In this document: in pieces, positions 1 to 8,661 of the stretch
Numbering within the stretch: position 1 is the stretch's first letter
Layout: every line of letters begins with the position of its first letter
Assembly: GCA_947492575.1 (NCBI GenBank)
Contig: CANLNK010000005.1
Coordinates: forward strand, 186,001 to 250,000
Origin: an uncultured Thalassotalea sp.
GTDB taxonomy: Bacteria; Pseudomonadota; Gammaproteobacteria; Enterobacterales; Alteromonadaceae
Reading direction: 5' to 3'
Length of the DNA stretch: 64,000 nucleotides
The notes under the pieces: model-generated
Databases searched by the model: none
Told to the model about the DNA's origin: nothing
The model's input: only the letters and a program-made list of their open reading frames with translations
Position numbers and translations under genes: made by a program

Positions 1-658
1 AGTTTGGTGGGTCGACCCTGTTCTCGTTAGAACAATTAACTCGGTACCAACCTGCAATCGAATATCTATCTGTTCTTGCGGGTAATACTTCGTGTGGGAA
101 TTCTTCACTTAAAAATACGACTAATGTACCTAACTCTGGAGTAACCATAACACCATTCATATCTTCTTTATTTTCATAAAGTACAAGCTCGCCACCATCA
201 TGTTTTTTCCAATTACAGTTTAAATATAAGACGATGGAGAGAATACGGTTTTTTTCTCCTTGAAACGCATCGACATGCCTTTTATAAAAAGCATTAGGAG
301 GGTAATGAGCAAAATGGCTTTCAAAAGAGAATAATCCTAGAAGAAGGTGTTTATTTAAATGTTCTTTCAATTCGTTACACCAATCTAGCCATTGTATACC
401 AGTTTGGGAGTTACCCGATATCCAGTATATTTCGTCGTTGCGAATGTTGTCGTTTTTGCCAAAGTCGTCATCTCGCCCAATCCCAGCGGCATTAAATTGA
501 TTGTCGGTTATATTTTGCAATTGTTCACATAATGCAATTGCTAATTCATTTGGAATCCCTAAAGGGTTGATACTGTATCCAGTGGTTTTCAGGTCATGAG
601 AGATTTTATGATAAACGTCCGAACTGCAGCCGAACGACGCTGTTAAAAGTGAGGTCAT
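1..658 (-). CDS. 2OG-Fe(II) oxygenase (prolyl 4-hydroxylase-like), 3' end cut by window edge
   Basis: An open frame reads leftward from an ATG at 658 and runs off the window, giving 219 visible residues. It carries the non-haem iron signature of 2-oxoglutarate dioxygenases: H128-x-D130 after YPPNAFYKR, a distal H189 in FPHEV, and R198-x-S200 followed by GWYR, the usual 2-oxoglutarate-binding end of the double-stranded beta-helix fold. The family hydroxylates protein side chains or small molecules using 2-oxoglutarate, O2 and Fe(II); the substrate here is unknown. Only a short tail should be missing because the core fold is complete. No strong ribosome site precedes the ATG. It lies downstream of a small secreted protein gene, from which it is separated by a hairpin. 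Confidence 0.85.
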   Translation of the reverse strand, partial: MTSLLTASFGCSSDVYHKISHDLKTTGYSINPLGIPNELAIALCEQLQNITDNQFNAAGIGRDDDFGKNDNIRNDEIYWISGNSQTGIQWLDWCNELKEHLNKHLLLGLFSFESHFAHYPPNAFYKRHVDAFQGEKNRILSIVLYLNCNWKKHDGGELVLYENKEDMNGVMVTPELGTLVVFLSEEFPHEVLPARTDRYSIAGWYRVNCSNENRVDPPN

Positions 659-680
659 CAGTTGAATTACAATAAAGTAA

Positions 681-701
681 AAGAAGGGAAGCTCCCTTCT
701 T
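681..701 (-). terminator. Rho-independent terminator of the small secreted protein gene
   Basis: A 9-bp perfect stem (681-689 with 693-701, 3-base loop) is followed on the minus strand by a T-rich run (TTTTACTT). It sits just past the stop codon at 720, so it probably ends that transcript. Confidence 0.65.
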
Positions 702-719
702 TCGAGTTGAGGGGAAGTG

Positions 720-959
720 TTATTGGTTTTTGATGAAAGCTTTGATGTCTTTCAATGACTTGAATTTTTTATAGCCAGAAGCTTCTAACTCTTCATTCAC
801 ACACATTAAAATTGCATTATCTTTGTTCTCTTCGCCTTCTGCGTAATCTACACAGTATTCGTATGAGTCTTTAACAAAGTCGACACTTGCTTGTTCTTCT
901 TCGGCCATCACTGCAGTACTCGCCAATAGTAAAACTAATGTAATATGCTTCATACACAT
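720..959 (-). CDS. Small secreted protein of unknown function
   Basis: A 79-residue protein that I do not recognise. Residues 1-19 form a clear Sec signal peptide (MCMK start, LVLLLAST core, AMA-type cleavage site). The mature part is acidic (EEEQ start, EGEENKDN) with two cysteines (C36, C53) that could form a disulfide, and ends with a Lys/Phe-rich helix. The pattern suggests a small periplasmic protein. It has its own terminator. Real-gene status rests on the signal peptide and the clean intergenic flanks. Confidence 0.6.
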   Translation of the reverse strand: MCMKHITLVLLLASTAVMAEEEQASVDFVKDSYEYCVDYAEGEENKDNAILMCVNEELEASGYKKFKSLKDIKAFIKNQ

Positions 960-1525
960 ATCCTTTTCACATTGTGGTTAATTGTTGCTTTAAAAAGCCT
1001 GTGAAAGTTAACTGTGTTTACATGTTGAGTAAAACGAAAAAATATTATCGTCAAGGTAAAAAAATATAGGGATGAGCCTTTTAGGAGAGTACGTTAGGAA
1101 TAGTGCGAACGCCTTCAACTTAAGCTTACTGAGCTTAGTAAGCTTAAATTGAAAAAACATTCGCAAGTAACACACTTAGCACGATAAAAATAACGATAAG
1201 CAGGTTAACCGAGTTAGCTTTCAAGTACTTCATACACAACACCATCTAAAGCAATTTGGCATTATATTAGTGGGAATAGTGCATTTTATATAACGAAATA
1301 ATGTTTAGCTGACGACAAACATTATTTATCAATATTTACCAATGCAGAAAAATGCCTTAACAGAATGAATACCTTTTTAAGATTCAAAGATACTCATATT
1401 TTTATTGTGCATGGACAGTAGATTGGTAGCGTGAGTCCAAATTGTTCGACTACAACTTATTAGCAAACAGCACCATGCACCAACGTAATTAGTATATGCT
1501 CTTTTTAGATGTTAATTGGTCGTGA
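960..1525. other. Intergenic stretch with a strong inverted repeat
   Basis: No convincing gene lies in these 566 bases. They are AT-rich and contain an 11-bp perfect inverted repeat at 1120-1130/1137-1147 (6-base loop) whose arms extend imperfectly to 1116-1151. No T-run follows on either strand, so it is not an ordinary terminator. A weaker 8-bp inverted pair (1407-1414 and 1473-1480) is probably chance. Confidence 0.5.
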
Positions 1526-3022
1526 TTACTTTGTCTTAATAAATGCTATGCCTGCATAAGTTAAAGAATCTACCTTGTCTGATACGTTGAACTGAATCAC
1601 GCTGCCCGAGGTGGGTTCTAGTTCGACGCGTATCTTGTCTTTGTCATTCATACCTGTTGAGCCAGAGTGCATAACGCCCCACTGAATATCAAATCGCTCG
1701 TTATCGTTTTTATTGACGAGAACAGTGCCTAATAAAGGGTGTTTGTACTCTCCAACGTATGCATCTAGCGCTAAGCTTAAGTTCCACTTACGGCGTGAAA
1801 TTTTATCTCGTTCCTTCGCTAGCATTTGGTCTAAACTTGCCAACTTAGCTTTGAGCTGTTTTGCTCTTTCAGTAACCTGTTCTTCAACATTAGCTTCGCC
1901 TAGTAATGCACCATAAACATAATCGGCAATCAGGCTTGTTAAGCGCGAACTTAGAAAATCTTCATTGTTTAATACCACTAATCCAATGCCTTGCTCAGGC
2001 ATAAAAGACAGGTGAGCATGTGCGCCAGCAAAACCACCGAAATGGTGCAGCATTCGGTGGTTTTTATAATTACCTGTGTACCAGCCCCAAGCGTAGCCAT
2101 CGCGTTTGAAATCTAAGTACTTTTTATCGGTGGTGACTTGTCGTTGTTGTGATAGTTCGATGATGTCAGACGGGAATACTTGCTTATCATCTAGCATGCC
2201 TTGATTTAGTTGAATCGTTAGAAACTTCGCTAAGTCCGAACTTGTGGCGAACATGCCGCCTGCTGCATGCATTGTCTCGTCTTGCTTCTCAAGATACAGC
2301 GACGCTTGTCTGTTCAGATTCTTTAACGAGTATGGTTTGGCGATAAATTCTTGCGTCTTAAAAGCTGAACGTTTCGCGCTTGTATTCAACATCCCGGTGG
2401 GTTGAAAGATTTGATGCTCTAGTTTCTTTTGCCAGCTTTGGTCGAAAAACCTATCGGAAAAAACGCTATAAATATTGTAGCCAACGTTGGTGTATTTGAA
2501 TTCGCCAACAGGCTCTTTTGAATTAACAGAAAGTTCATTCACTAAGCCAGCTAGCGTTTTTGGAGAGTGTTGCCCACTATATGCTGTGCTTAATACTAAA
2601 GGTAGGTTATTGATTGAAGCCGTATGGGTGAGTAAATGTTTAGCAGTAACGTCATTGCGCCCTTTAATCTGAATACTAGGGAACATTTGTGACAATGTTA
2701 AAGACGCAATGTCACTCTCCTTTTTGGCGTCGAGAAGGTAGTTTAACGCCGTAAACGGTTTGGTGGTTGATGCAATGTAAAACTGTGTATTACTGCTAAC
2801 TGCAACCTGATTTTCAATATCTTGGTAGCCGAAATCGCCGCGATAAATCAGTTTGTCTTTATAAACAACTGCGACAGCCGTACCTGACGGCAGACCCGCG
2901 GTCTCTTTGATGTTATTCACCAAAGAGGATAAAAATACGGGGTCAATCTTGTTGGCTTCAGCATTTATAGCAGCTGAAAAAGATGTAATCACAGCTAGGG
3001 CTAACGTAATAAAATAATTCAT
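1526..3022 (-). CDS. Secreted serine hydrolase, beta-lactamase/class C-like family
   Basis: About 498 residues from the ATG at 3022; a TTG four codons upstream is a weaker start. A Sec signal peptide is followed by the penicillin-binding/beta-lactamase fold: S-T-T-K (nucleophile Ser about residue 85, Lys three on), Y-T-N about residue 177, and an HHFGG element in place of KTG. Family members are periplasmic D-alanyl-D-alanine peptidases, esterases or beta-lactamases; the HxG variant and long C-terminal domain (about residues 390-498) fit an esterase or peptidase better than a true AmpC. It is a lone gene, next to an AraC regulator on the same strand that might control it; that link is inference. 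Confidence 0.85.
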   Translation of the reverse strand: MNYFITLALAVITSFSAAINAEANKIDPVFLSSLVNNIKETAGLPSGTAVAVVYKDKLIYRGDFGYQDIENQVAVSSNTQFYIASTTKPFTALNYLLDAKKESDIASLTLSQMFPSIQIKGRNDVTAKHLLTHTASINNLPLVLSTAYSGQHSPKTLAGLVNELSVNSKEPVGEFKYTNVGYNIYSVFSDRFFDQSWQKKLEHQIFQPTGMLNTSAKRSAFKTQEFIAKPYSLKNLNRQASLYLEKQDETMHAAGGMFATSSDLAKFLTIQLNQGMLDDKQVFPSDIIELSQQRQVTTDKKYLDFKRDGYAWGWYTGNYKNHRMLHHFGGFAGAHAHLSFMPEQGIGLVVLNNEDFLSSRLTSLIADYVYGALLGEANVEEQVTERAKQLKAKLASLDQMLAKERDKISRRKWNLSLALDAYVGEYKHPLLGTVLVNKNDNERFDIQWGVMHSGSTGMNDKDKIRVELEPTSGSVIQFNVSDKVDSLTYAGIAFIKTK

Positions 3023-3155
3023 GTTCTCGCTCAAATTTAATCATTTAGCGCATTAAACTCATTTCTATTTTCCACTTATAGAACAAATGTAACATCAACG
3101 GTAGAACAAAGAAGAAGTGTCGTGTGCTGAACAGGGCTAATACATTCTTTAGAGG

Positions 3156-4037
3156 CTAGCGGAGAGTTGAACTAAAGCCCGATTTAAGTGTTTTTGGGGT
3201 GACACCAAGTTGCTTTTTCATTACACGCGTAAGATGGCTTTGATCGGAAAAGCTTGCACCTGCTCCAGCAAGTGAGATGGATTCATCGTCGTTTAGCATA
3301 GCGGTAATACTTTTTTGTAAGGCTATACGTTGTCGGTATTCTGATATTGAAAGCGAAAAGTGTGATTGAAATATCCTGCTTAAATGCACTCTATGCACAC
3401 CAATGTCGTCAGCGATTTGTTGAATATTCATATCCGTTTCATTCAGTGCTTGCTCTGCTAACAAGAGCCAATTGGGCGCTTGCTTGATGGTATGTTGGTC
3501 TGTAAGTGAGCCAGATAACAGGTCAAAGACAATTTCTTCTAGATCAAGGTTGCAAGATGGATCGGCAGTTAACAGTAATTTAGAAAGCGAATTCCAAACA
3601 TTCTTTGTGGCAGATTTATCGGTGAGTTGCCAACCTAATTTGCCGTATTCTGAAACGAACGCTTCATGTTCTGTATTGAGATTGATTGAGAGAAACAATG
3701 CGCCATTTGGACCAATGCGATTACTGTGTTTGTACGCCACCGGTTTAAATTCAGCAATGCCCAACGTATTGTTTATCTCGGCATTAATATTGGTTTCTAG
3801 GGCCTGTCCGCTAATCAATGTAGAAAATTGACCGACTGAATGAACGTGGGTAGGCATGAACAGATCAGGTGCATAATGAACCAAGCTAACAGTTTTAACG
3901 ATGTCATCCCTGCTGGGAATCACATAAGACTTCTTATGTTCCTCATCCTCACAATATTTAAACTGATTACCTAGTTTACTTGCTAATGTATTTGCCAATG
4001 TATCTGCCCTGTTTTTAAAACCTAGTTTAGCACTCAA
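3156..4037 (-). CDS. AraC family transcriptional regulator
   Basis: 293 residues. The N-terminal half has a cupin-like ligand-binding region (HVHSVGQFSTLISG near residue 80). The C-terminal 100 residues hold the two AraC helix-turn-helix motifs: the first around IQQIADDIGVHRVHLSRIF, the second around SLAGAGASFSDQSHLTRVMKK, with the usual LGVTPK end. The frame begins with TTG at 4037; the nearest upstream ATG is out of frame and stops after four codons, so the start is uncertain. The inducer is unknown. The serine hydrolase gene lies 130 bases downstream on the same strand. Confidence 0.88.
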   Translation of the reverse strand: MSAKLGFKNRADTLANTLASKLGNQFKYCEDEEHKKSYVIPSRDDIVKTVSLVHYAPDLFMPTHVHSVGQFSTLISGQALETNINAEINNTLGIAEFKPVAYKHSNRIGPNGALFLSINLNTEHEAFVSEYGKLGWQLTDKSATKNVWNSLSKLLLTADPSCNLDLEEIVFDLLSGSLTDQHTIKQAPNWLLLAEQALNETDMNIQQIADDIGVHRVHLSRIFQSHFSLSISEYRQRIALQKSITAMLNDDESISLAGAGASFSDQSHLTRVMKKQLGVTPKTLKSGFSSTLR

Positions 4038-4177
4038 AAGTTATTCATTTTAAGAGTGTGTCGGGCGTTTACAAAGTTGATAGTGTAAGCAAAATTTTCA
4101 CTGACTAGCGCAATGTTCGCTATGCATTAGTGATTAAAAGCAAGAAAGAAAAGAGTATAAACTAAGAAGGAAAAGAG

Positions 4178-4253
4178 TGGGGTGGCATATGGGACTTGAA
4201 CCCACGACAACTGGAATCACAATCCAGGGCTCTACCAACTGAGCTAATGCCAC
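4178..4253 (-). tRNA. tRNA-His (anticodon GTG)
   Basis: A complete cloverleaf reads on the minus strand. The 7-bp acceptor GTGGCAT/ATGCCAC, D-arm AGCTCAGTTGGTAGAGC, anticodon stem CTGGA/TCCAG around loop TTGTGAT (anticodon GTG) and the TTCAAGT T-loop are all present. The 3' CCA is encoded. Position 4254 supplies the extra 5' G (G-1) opposite discriminator C, the hallmark of tRNA-His. Confidence 0.97.
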
Positions 4254-4392
4254 CACAAGGGATGCTAAACCCGCCTCAGCGAGTTAGTGCGCGGATTCTA
4301 TATAGTTTTCGATATTTTGACAAGCTTCATTTTTTATTTTCTTCAGATACGCGTAAAATTATAGACAAATAGGTGTAAAAAAGTTTTTTACT

Positions 4393-4944
4393 ATGTCGTT
4401 AGATAATATTTTCGCTCAGATTAATCAGCATTTAACCGGTGAAGAAAAGTCGGTACCGCCAGTAGAACAATGGGATCCTGAATACTGTGGCGAGCTTGAT
4501 TTACATATCAAAGCCAATGGTGAATGGTGGTATCAGGGTACGCCTATCAAGCGCCTTCGCTTAGTTAAACTTTTTGCTTCGGTATTGAAGAAAGTCGATG
4601 ACGAATACTTTCTTGTTACGCCTGTCGAGAAAATCAAAATTTCGGTGGAGGACGCGCCATTTTTGATTACACGCTGGGAGTGGCAAGACGAAGTCGCACA
4701 TTCAACTATGTTACTCGCGACGAATTTAGGGGATGAATTTGCCTTGTCATCAAAACACCCCATGAGGGTTGACGAACAGGGCAGTGTCTATGTCACGGTA
4801 AGGCGAAATCTAGAAGCGAAAGTGCATCGCAATGTTTACTATCAACTTATCGAAGAAAGCAGGCAGGCGACTAAAGGCGGCGAAGTGACATTGCAATTAG
4901 AAAGCGATGGCGAGATATTCACCATTGGCCGTTATGCAGAGTGA
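4393..4944 (+). CDS. DUF1285 domain protein
   Basis: 183 residues matching the DUF1285 family by its core (GELDLHIKANGEWWYQGTPIKR, then FLVTPVEKIKISVEDAPFL). There is no signal peptide or membrane segment, so it is cytoplasmic. The family is widespread in proteobacteria with an unknown role. It is transcribed alone, divergent from tRNA-His and convergent with hemN. The start ATG lacks a strong Shine-Dalgarno sequence. Confidence 0.85.
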   Translation: MSLDNIFAQINQHLTGEEKSVPPVEQWDPEYCGELDLHIKANGEWWYQGTPIKRLRLVKLFASVLKKVDDEYFLVTPVEKIKISVEDAPFLITRWEWQDEVAHSTMLLATNLGDEFALSSKHPMRVDEQGSVYVTVRRNLEAKVHRNVYYQLIEESRQATKGGEVTLQLESDGEIFTIGRYAE

Positions 4945-4990
4945 TCGCTCACTCTGCAGTTAATGTTGTTGAATAAATAATATTGAGTAT

Positions 4991-6361
4991 TTAGATAACG
5001 CGCGAGAAACGCTGCTGATTGATATGCTGTTTCATGTAGGCGTCGAACGTCATACAGATATTGCGAATTAGCAGTCGTGCTTTTGCTGCGACGATAATTT
5101 CTGACGGTGTCACAGTTACCAACCCATCATCAATAAAGGTGCTTAGAGAAACTAAGTCATCGGCAAAGTACTGGTCAAAATCAATATCAAACTGCTTCGC
5201 AATAGCTGTTTTATCAACCTTCATGTTGCACATTAGTGCTTTGATCACTTGGCCACGAATCGCATCGTCTGTTGTTAACATACGACCTTTCTCAATGGCA
5301 TGACCTTGTTGGTCGACTGCTTTGTAATAGCCTTTTAGTTCTTTGTTGTTTTGACTAAAGCTGTTACCAATCGCGCTGATCGACGAAACACCTAGACCAA
5401 GCAAGTCGCAGTTCTCCTGTGTCGTGTAGCCTTGGAAATTACGATGTAAAGTGCCATTTTTTTGCGCAATTGCTAGTTCATCCGTTGGTTTGGCAAAGTG
5501 GTCCATACCGATAAAATCAAAGCCTTGTGCGCATAAGGTTTCAATTGCAAATCGCATCAAAGAGAATTTCTTTTTAGCATCTGGCAACCACTCGTCTTTG
5601 AGCTTGCGTTGGGCGGCAAAACGACTCGGTAAATGCGCGTAACTAAACAGCGAAATACGGTCGACATTCATACTTTCGACAGCCGCTAATGTGCGCGAAA
5701 ATGTCTCCAGATTTTGGTGTGGCAGACCGTAAATTAAGTCGAGATTAATAGAATTGAAGCCAACGCTTTTGGCGCGCTCGACAAGCTGTTGAATGAAACG
5801 TGTCGACTGCGTGCGATTAATCGCTATTTGAACTACTTCATCAACGTCCTGCACGCCGATGCTCATGCGATTAAAGCCTAAGCTTGCTAAATGATCCGCT
5901 AGGTCGAGTTCAATCTCACGAGGATCAACCTCGATACTCATTTCTAATTGCTCGGCGAAATTGAAATGCTGCTTTAATAAGTTAACTAACGTGGTTAGTT
6001 GCTCTTTGGTGAGAAAGCTTGGTGTGCCGCCACCCAAATGTACTTGAGTAACTTTGTGGTCACCAAAATAACGCGCTCTATCAGCGACTTCTTTAGCAAG
6101 ATACAGCAAGTAGTCGTCAGCTTTGTCGCGATGACGGGTTACTATTTTGTTGCAGCCACAGTAATAACAAAGGCTATGGCAAAACGGAATGTGGATGTAC
6201 AAGCTCAAGTCGCGATTAGGGCTCTGAGCGACCGCTTTGGCAAAATCGGCTTGCTCGAATTCAGTATTGAACTCCAGTGCTGTTGGATACGACGTGTATC
6301 TTGGACCACTGGTGTTGTACTTGGCTAATAAAGCTTTATCGAAAAATTGCGCGACTTGCAT
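4991..6361 (-). CDS. hemN: Oxygen-independent coproporphyrinogen III oxidase (radical SAM)
   Basis: 456 residues, the usual HemN length. It converts coproporphyrinogen III to protoporphyrinogen IX in anaerobic haem synthesis by radical SAM chemistry. The cluster motif is at residues 61-70 (C61-x3-C65-x2-C68, then C70), preceded by the family YIHIPF. Downstream are the SAM-binding GGGTPS and the HemN-specific ISLFSYAHLPSRF stretch. The N-terminal RYTSYPTA motif separates true HemN from HemW. It lies after yihI and DUF2489 on the same strand, as in other gammaproteobacteria. A candidate FNR-like site lies about 60 bases upstream. Confidence 0.96.
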   Translation of the reverse strand: MQVAQFFDKALLAKYNTSGPRYTSYPTALEFNTEFEQADFAKAVAQSPNRDLSLYIHIPFCHSLCYYCGCNKIVTRHRDKADDYLLYLAKEVADRARYFGDHKVTQVHLGGGTPSFLTKEQLTTLVNLLKQHFNFAEQLEMSIEVDPREIELDLADHLASLGFNRMSIGVQDVDEVVQIAINRTQSTRFIQQLVERAKSVGFNSINLDLIYGLPHQNLETFSRTLAAVESMNVDRISLFSYAHLPSRFAAQRKLKDEWLPDAKKKFSLMRFAIETLCAQGFDFIGMDHFAKPTDELAIAQKNGTLHRNFQGYTTQENCDLLGLGVSSISAIGNSFSQNNKELKGYYKAVDQQGHAIEKGRMLTTDDAIRGQVIKALMCNMKVDKTAIAKQFDIDFDQYFADDLVSLSTFIDDGLVTVTPSEIIVAAKARLLIRNICMTFDAYMKQHINQQRFSRVI

Positions 6362-6416
6362 ACTGGCTCCTATTCAGTTTCGGAGCGCATTTTACCTATA
6401 CGTTTCGCGCAATTCG

Positions 6417-6430
6417 TTGATCGAGCGCAA
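6417..6430. promoter_or_regulatory. Candidate FNR/Anr box upstream of hemN
   Basis: The sequence TTGAT-cgag-CGCAA matches 8 of 10 defined bases of the FNR consensus TTGAT-N4-ATCAA, 56-69 bases upstream of the hemN start. hemN is a classical anaerobically induced FNR target, so the site is plausible, but one half-site is degenerate. Confidence 0.35.
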
Positions 6431-6451
6431 GAAGCACTTATATAGAGAGGA

Positions 6452-6763
6452 TTAATCAGCGCAGTTAATGCATTTAATCGCTGCAGGTTGAACAGCAAGT
6501 CTTGCTGGGTTGATAGTGTCGCCACAACTTTGGCAGTAGCCGTAGTGACCATTGTCAATACGAGTAATGGCGTTAGAAAGGAGTTGTATTTCGACTTTCG
6601 CTTCAGACTCTAAAGCATTGAGTACTTCATCATTTTCTCGCTCACTGGCTTGTTCTGACCAGTCAGCTGGCCTGCCATCGGCAAAGTCTTGATGAATATT
6701 ATCAATGCGTTTTTGAAGCTCAACAATACGTTGCGTAAATTGTTGCTTGAGTTGTGCAGACAT
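6452..6763 (-). CDS. DksA/TraR-type zinc finger protein
   Basis: 103 residues. The C-terminal C4 zinc finger reads CQSCGD...CINC (last 30 residues), as in DksA/TraR and YbiI-like proteins, preceded by a charged helical region (residues 1-65). It is shorter than DksA (about 150 residues) and lacks a full coiled-coil, so it is probably an RNA-polymerase secondary-channel or stress accessory protein and not the main DksA. The motif after the first pair, INPARLAVQPAA, is typical of the group. It lies between hemN and the DUF2489 gene on the same strand. Confidence 0.88.
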   Translation of the reverse strand: MSAQLKQQFTQRIVELQKRIDNIHQDFADGRPADWSEQASERENDEVLNALESEAKVEIQLLSNAITRIDNGHYGYCQSCGDTINPARLAVQPAAIKCINCAD

Positions 6764-6818
6764 AATTCGCTCCTCAGTCGCTAGGCGTTTAGAGAAATCG
6801 AAGCGAATTCGGTAAACC

Positions 6819-7310
6819 TTACTCGCTTAATGCCGATTTACGAGCGAGAGCCAGATCGTGTAGGCTGTTAAGCTCTTCAGAAATTTTCTCGGTGAGTTTA
6901 GCTTCGGCAGTCATGCGTTCAGCATCTTGCTTCATGCGCTGCTTTTTCGGAAGCTGCTTTCGCTCTTCTAAAATCGCGTGGTGTTTTATGCTGTCGTACA
7001 ATTCAACTATAGCAGGAAATTTCGAAGACTGGTTTTGCTCTAGCTTAAGTGAGTCAAGCAATACCGATAATCGCCATGCACCTTCACCGAATTCACACTG
7101 CGCCTCTTTCATCGCGCGAACGATGATGATGACGCTATCATATATTTTCGAATCGTGTTCAATATGCTTCTTGTGCGCTTCTTCTTGAGCACTTTTAATG
7201 GCTTGCTGTTGTTGCTTTACTTGCATTAACAACTTGCCTGCATAAACCGCTAGACCAAAAATAATGATCACACCAAGGCTAATAAGAATTATCCAAGTAG
7301 TTGAAAGCAT
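6819..7310 (-). CDS. DUF2489 membrane-anchored protein
   Basis: 163 residues with one N-terminal membrane helix (about residues 6-28: WIILISLGVIIIFGLAVYA) followed by a long charged alpha-helical, probably coiled-coil, cytoplasmic part with CEFGEGAWRLSVLLD near the middle, characteristic of DUF2489. The function is unknown. The gene starts 5 bases after the yihI stop, so the two are almost certainly co-transcribed. The yihI-DUF2489-hemN order is also seen in Vibrio and relatives. Confidence 0.82.
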   Translation of the reverse strand: MLSTTWIILISLGVIIIFGLAVYAGKLLMQVKQQQQAIKSAQEEAHKKHIEHDSKIYDSVIIIVRAMKEAQCEFGEGAWRLSVLLDSLKLEQNQSSKFPAIVELYDSIKHHAILEERKQLPKKQRMKQDAERMTAEAKLTEKISEELNSLHDLALARKSALSE

Positions 7311-7315
7311 TTAAA

Positions 7316-7882
7316 TTACTCGTAATCAGAAAAGTTGTTGCTATCGAGCTTGTCCCAAAGATCATCGTCATCGACAGAATCCTTGGCTTTTCCTTGCTGT
7401 TCTTCATCTTCTTCGGCCGGTAGTTCAGCAGAAAGCGCTTCGTATTTGTCCATAAGTTCGTTGTAGTAGTCGATCTCTTCGCTAGTAAGCGACTCTTCGT
7501 CTTCTTGCTTCGCTAAAATAAGCTGTAGACGTTCGTCACTCTCGATCGCCGCCAACTGCTGCGCGATACTTGGTTGCTCTACTGTTCTAACTGCAGCGAT
7601 AGGCGCAGGTTTTGCGCTAGCCTTGTTAGGCTTCTTCGTTTCCGTTTTAACAGCCACACCAAGCTCGATCGGTTTCTTACTGCCAATACGAGGGTCTTTC
7701 GCTTGCGGTTTACCACGCTCAGTACGTTTTTTCGGCATAGCTTCTTGCTGACGGTTGCCCGCAGCCTTGCCGGTCTTCTTCTTAGGTTTCTTGTCTTTGT
7801 CCGCTTCAATTAGCGATTTATCGTTTTTACTGGTACCTATGCTGCCAACACCAGGCTTTCTCGATTTTTTCTTACGTGTCAT
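7316..7882 (-). CDS. yihI: Der GTPase-activating protein YihI
   Basis: 188 residues. The N-terminus is very basic (MTRKKKSRKPG, then KKPKKKTGK) and the C-terminal third very acidic (ESLTSEEIDYYNELMDKYEAL, then DSVDDDDLWDKL), the composition and order of YihI. In E. coli, YihI stimulates GTP hydrolysis by the ribosome-assembly GTPase Der/EngA. It is slightly longer than E. coli YihI (169) through extra low-complexity Lys/Ala/Pro sequence. It is the first coding gene after the CsrB-like RNA, matching the E. coli csrC-yihI-hemN order. Confidence 0.92.
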   Translation of the reverse strand: MTRKKKSRKPGVGSIGTSKNDKSLIEADKDKKPKKKTGKAAGNRQQEAMPKKRTERGKPQAKDPRIGSKKPIELGVAVKTETKKPNKASAKPAPIAAVRTVEQPSIAQQLAAIESDERLQLILAKQEDEESLTSEEIDYYNELMDKYEALSAELPAEEDEEQQGKAKDSVDDDDLWDKLDSNNFSDYE

Positions 7883-8004
7883 GAGGTAAAGGAATGTGAA
7901 TGGGATATTGGGAGTATTTTACGCGATTTCTTGGACTAAGTCAGTTAATCCCGTAATTGCCTTAAATTAGGCTTTAACGAACTTTATTTTGCAGAAAAAA
8001 AGAC

Positions 8005-8354
8005 AAGAAAAAAGCGATGCATTTGCATCGCTTTGGGAGAGTTTATCGTGGCTTACGCCAACAATTTTCGTTCCGATTCTTAATTGGTATCCTACCTAAT
8101 TAGCACGGTCCCTGTTAAATCTGACATGTCCTGTTAATTATTATTGGTTTCCTTACAGGTTTCTTTTTCTCGGTCTTCCTGACACTTTTTGGGACTATCC
8201 ATAATGAGCCCTATTGGCCTGAAAATTTATCATCCTGATAACTTAGGCAACCATCCGTGTTGAAATTGTGTGCTGTCACTGTGTGACTGGCATCTTGCTT
8301 CCTGTGCAAGGCTAGACAAGCTAGCTTCCGTGTTATTGGCTAATTAATTAGCTG
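8005..8354 (-). ncRNA. CsrB/CsrC-family CsrA-sequestering small RNA
   Basis: Read on the minus strand, these roughly 350 bases contain about ten GGA motifs, several in the loops of short perfect hairpins: AGGA loops at 8294-8310 (stem CTTGC/GCAAG), 8227-8241 (TTATC/GATAA), 8173-8183 (GTC/GAC) and 8086-8096 (GGT/ACC). It ends in a strong terminator (8011-8034 plus T-run). A -10 like TAAAGT (8361-8366) and -35 like TTGTCG (8383-8388), 16 bases apart, place the start near 8354. There is no reading frame of note. This is the architecture of CsrB/CsrC RNAs, which bind many copies of the translation regulator CsrA. E. coli CsrC also sits directly upstream of yihI. The exact 5' end is inferred. Confidence 0.87.
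8011..8034 (-). terminator. Terminator of the CsrB-like RNA
   Basis: A 10-bp perfect stem (AAAGCGATGC/GCATCGCTTT) with a 4-base loop is followed on the minus strand by TTTTTTCTT. Confidence 0.9.
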
Positions 8355-8388
8355 GTCTCTACTTTACCTTGCTCGCAAATGCCGACAA

Positions 8389-8661
8389 GTACCCTTCGTA
8401 ATATTTTTTTTCAATTTTCTTCTGAACTTTACTAAGTGTATGAAAAGTAGCCGCTAATAATGGTTATGAATAAATGACAATTTTCTTAATTATGGCAAAT
8501 GTCTTACAAAGAAAGTGGCGGGTGTAGTACATTTTGTGGCAAGAGGGAACGTGCCAAGGGGGGGGAAACGAAAGCAAATTTGGAATTTGGACATGAAAAC
8601 TTAGTTGCTCGCTACCCCTTATGATATCTGAGATGCGAGCATTTCTACTAAGCTTCACTGG
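8389..8661. other. Intergenic stretch between the CsrB-like RNA and patatin gene
   Basis: About 270 AT-rich bases with no supported gene. They should hold upstream control sites for the regulatory RNA, but I could not identify a clear UvrY/GacA-type 18-bp palindrome. A run of eight G (8558-8565) lies here outside any coding sequence. Confidence 0.4.

Noticed and set aside
1407-1480. 8-bp inverted pair GTGCATGG/CCATGCAC as a mobile-element end
   Set aside because: Short, 58 bases apart, no transposase and no target duplication; chance is likely.
8464-8658. 64-codon minus-strand frame upstream of the CsrB-like RNA
   Set aside because: No ribosome site, no family resemblance, crosses a G8 run and lies in the control region of an RNA gene.
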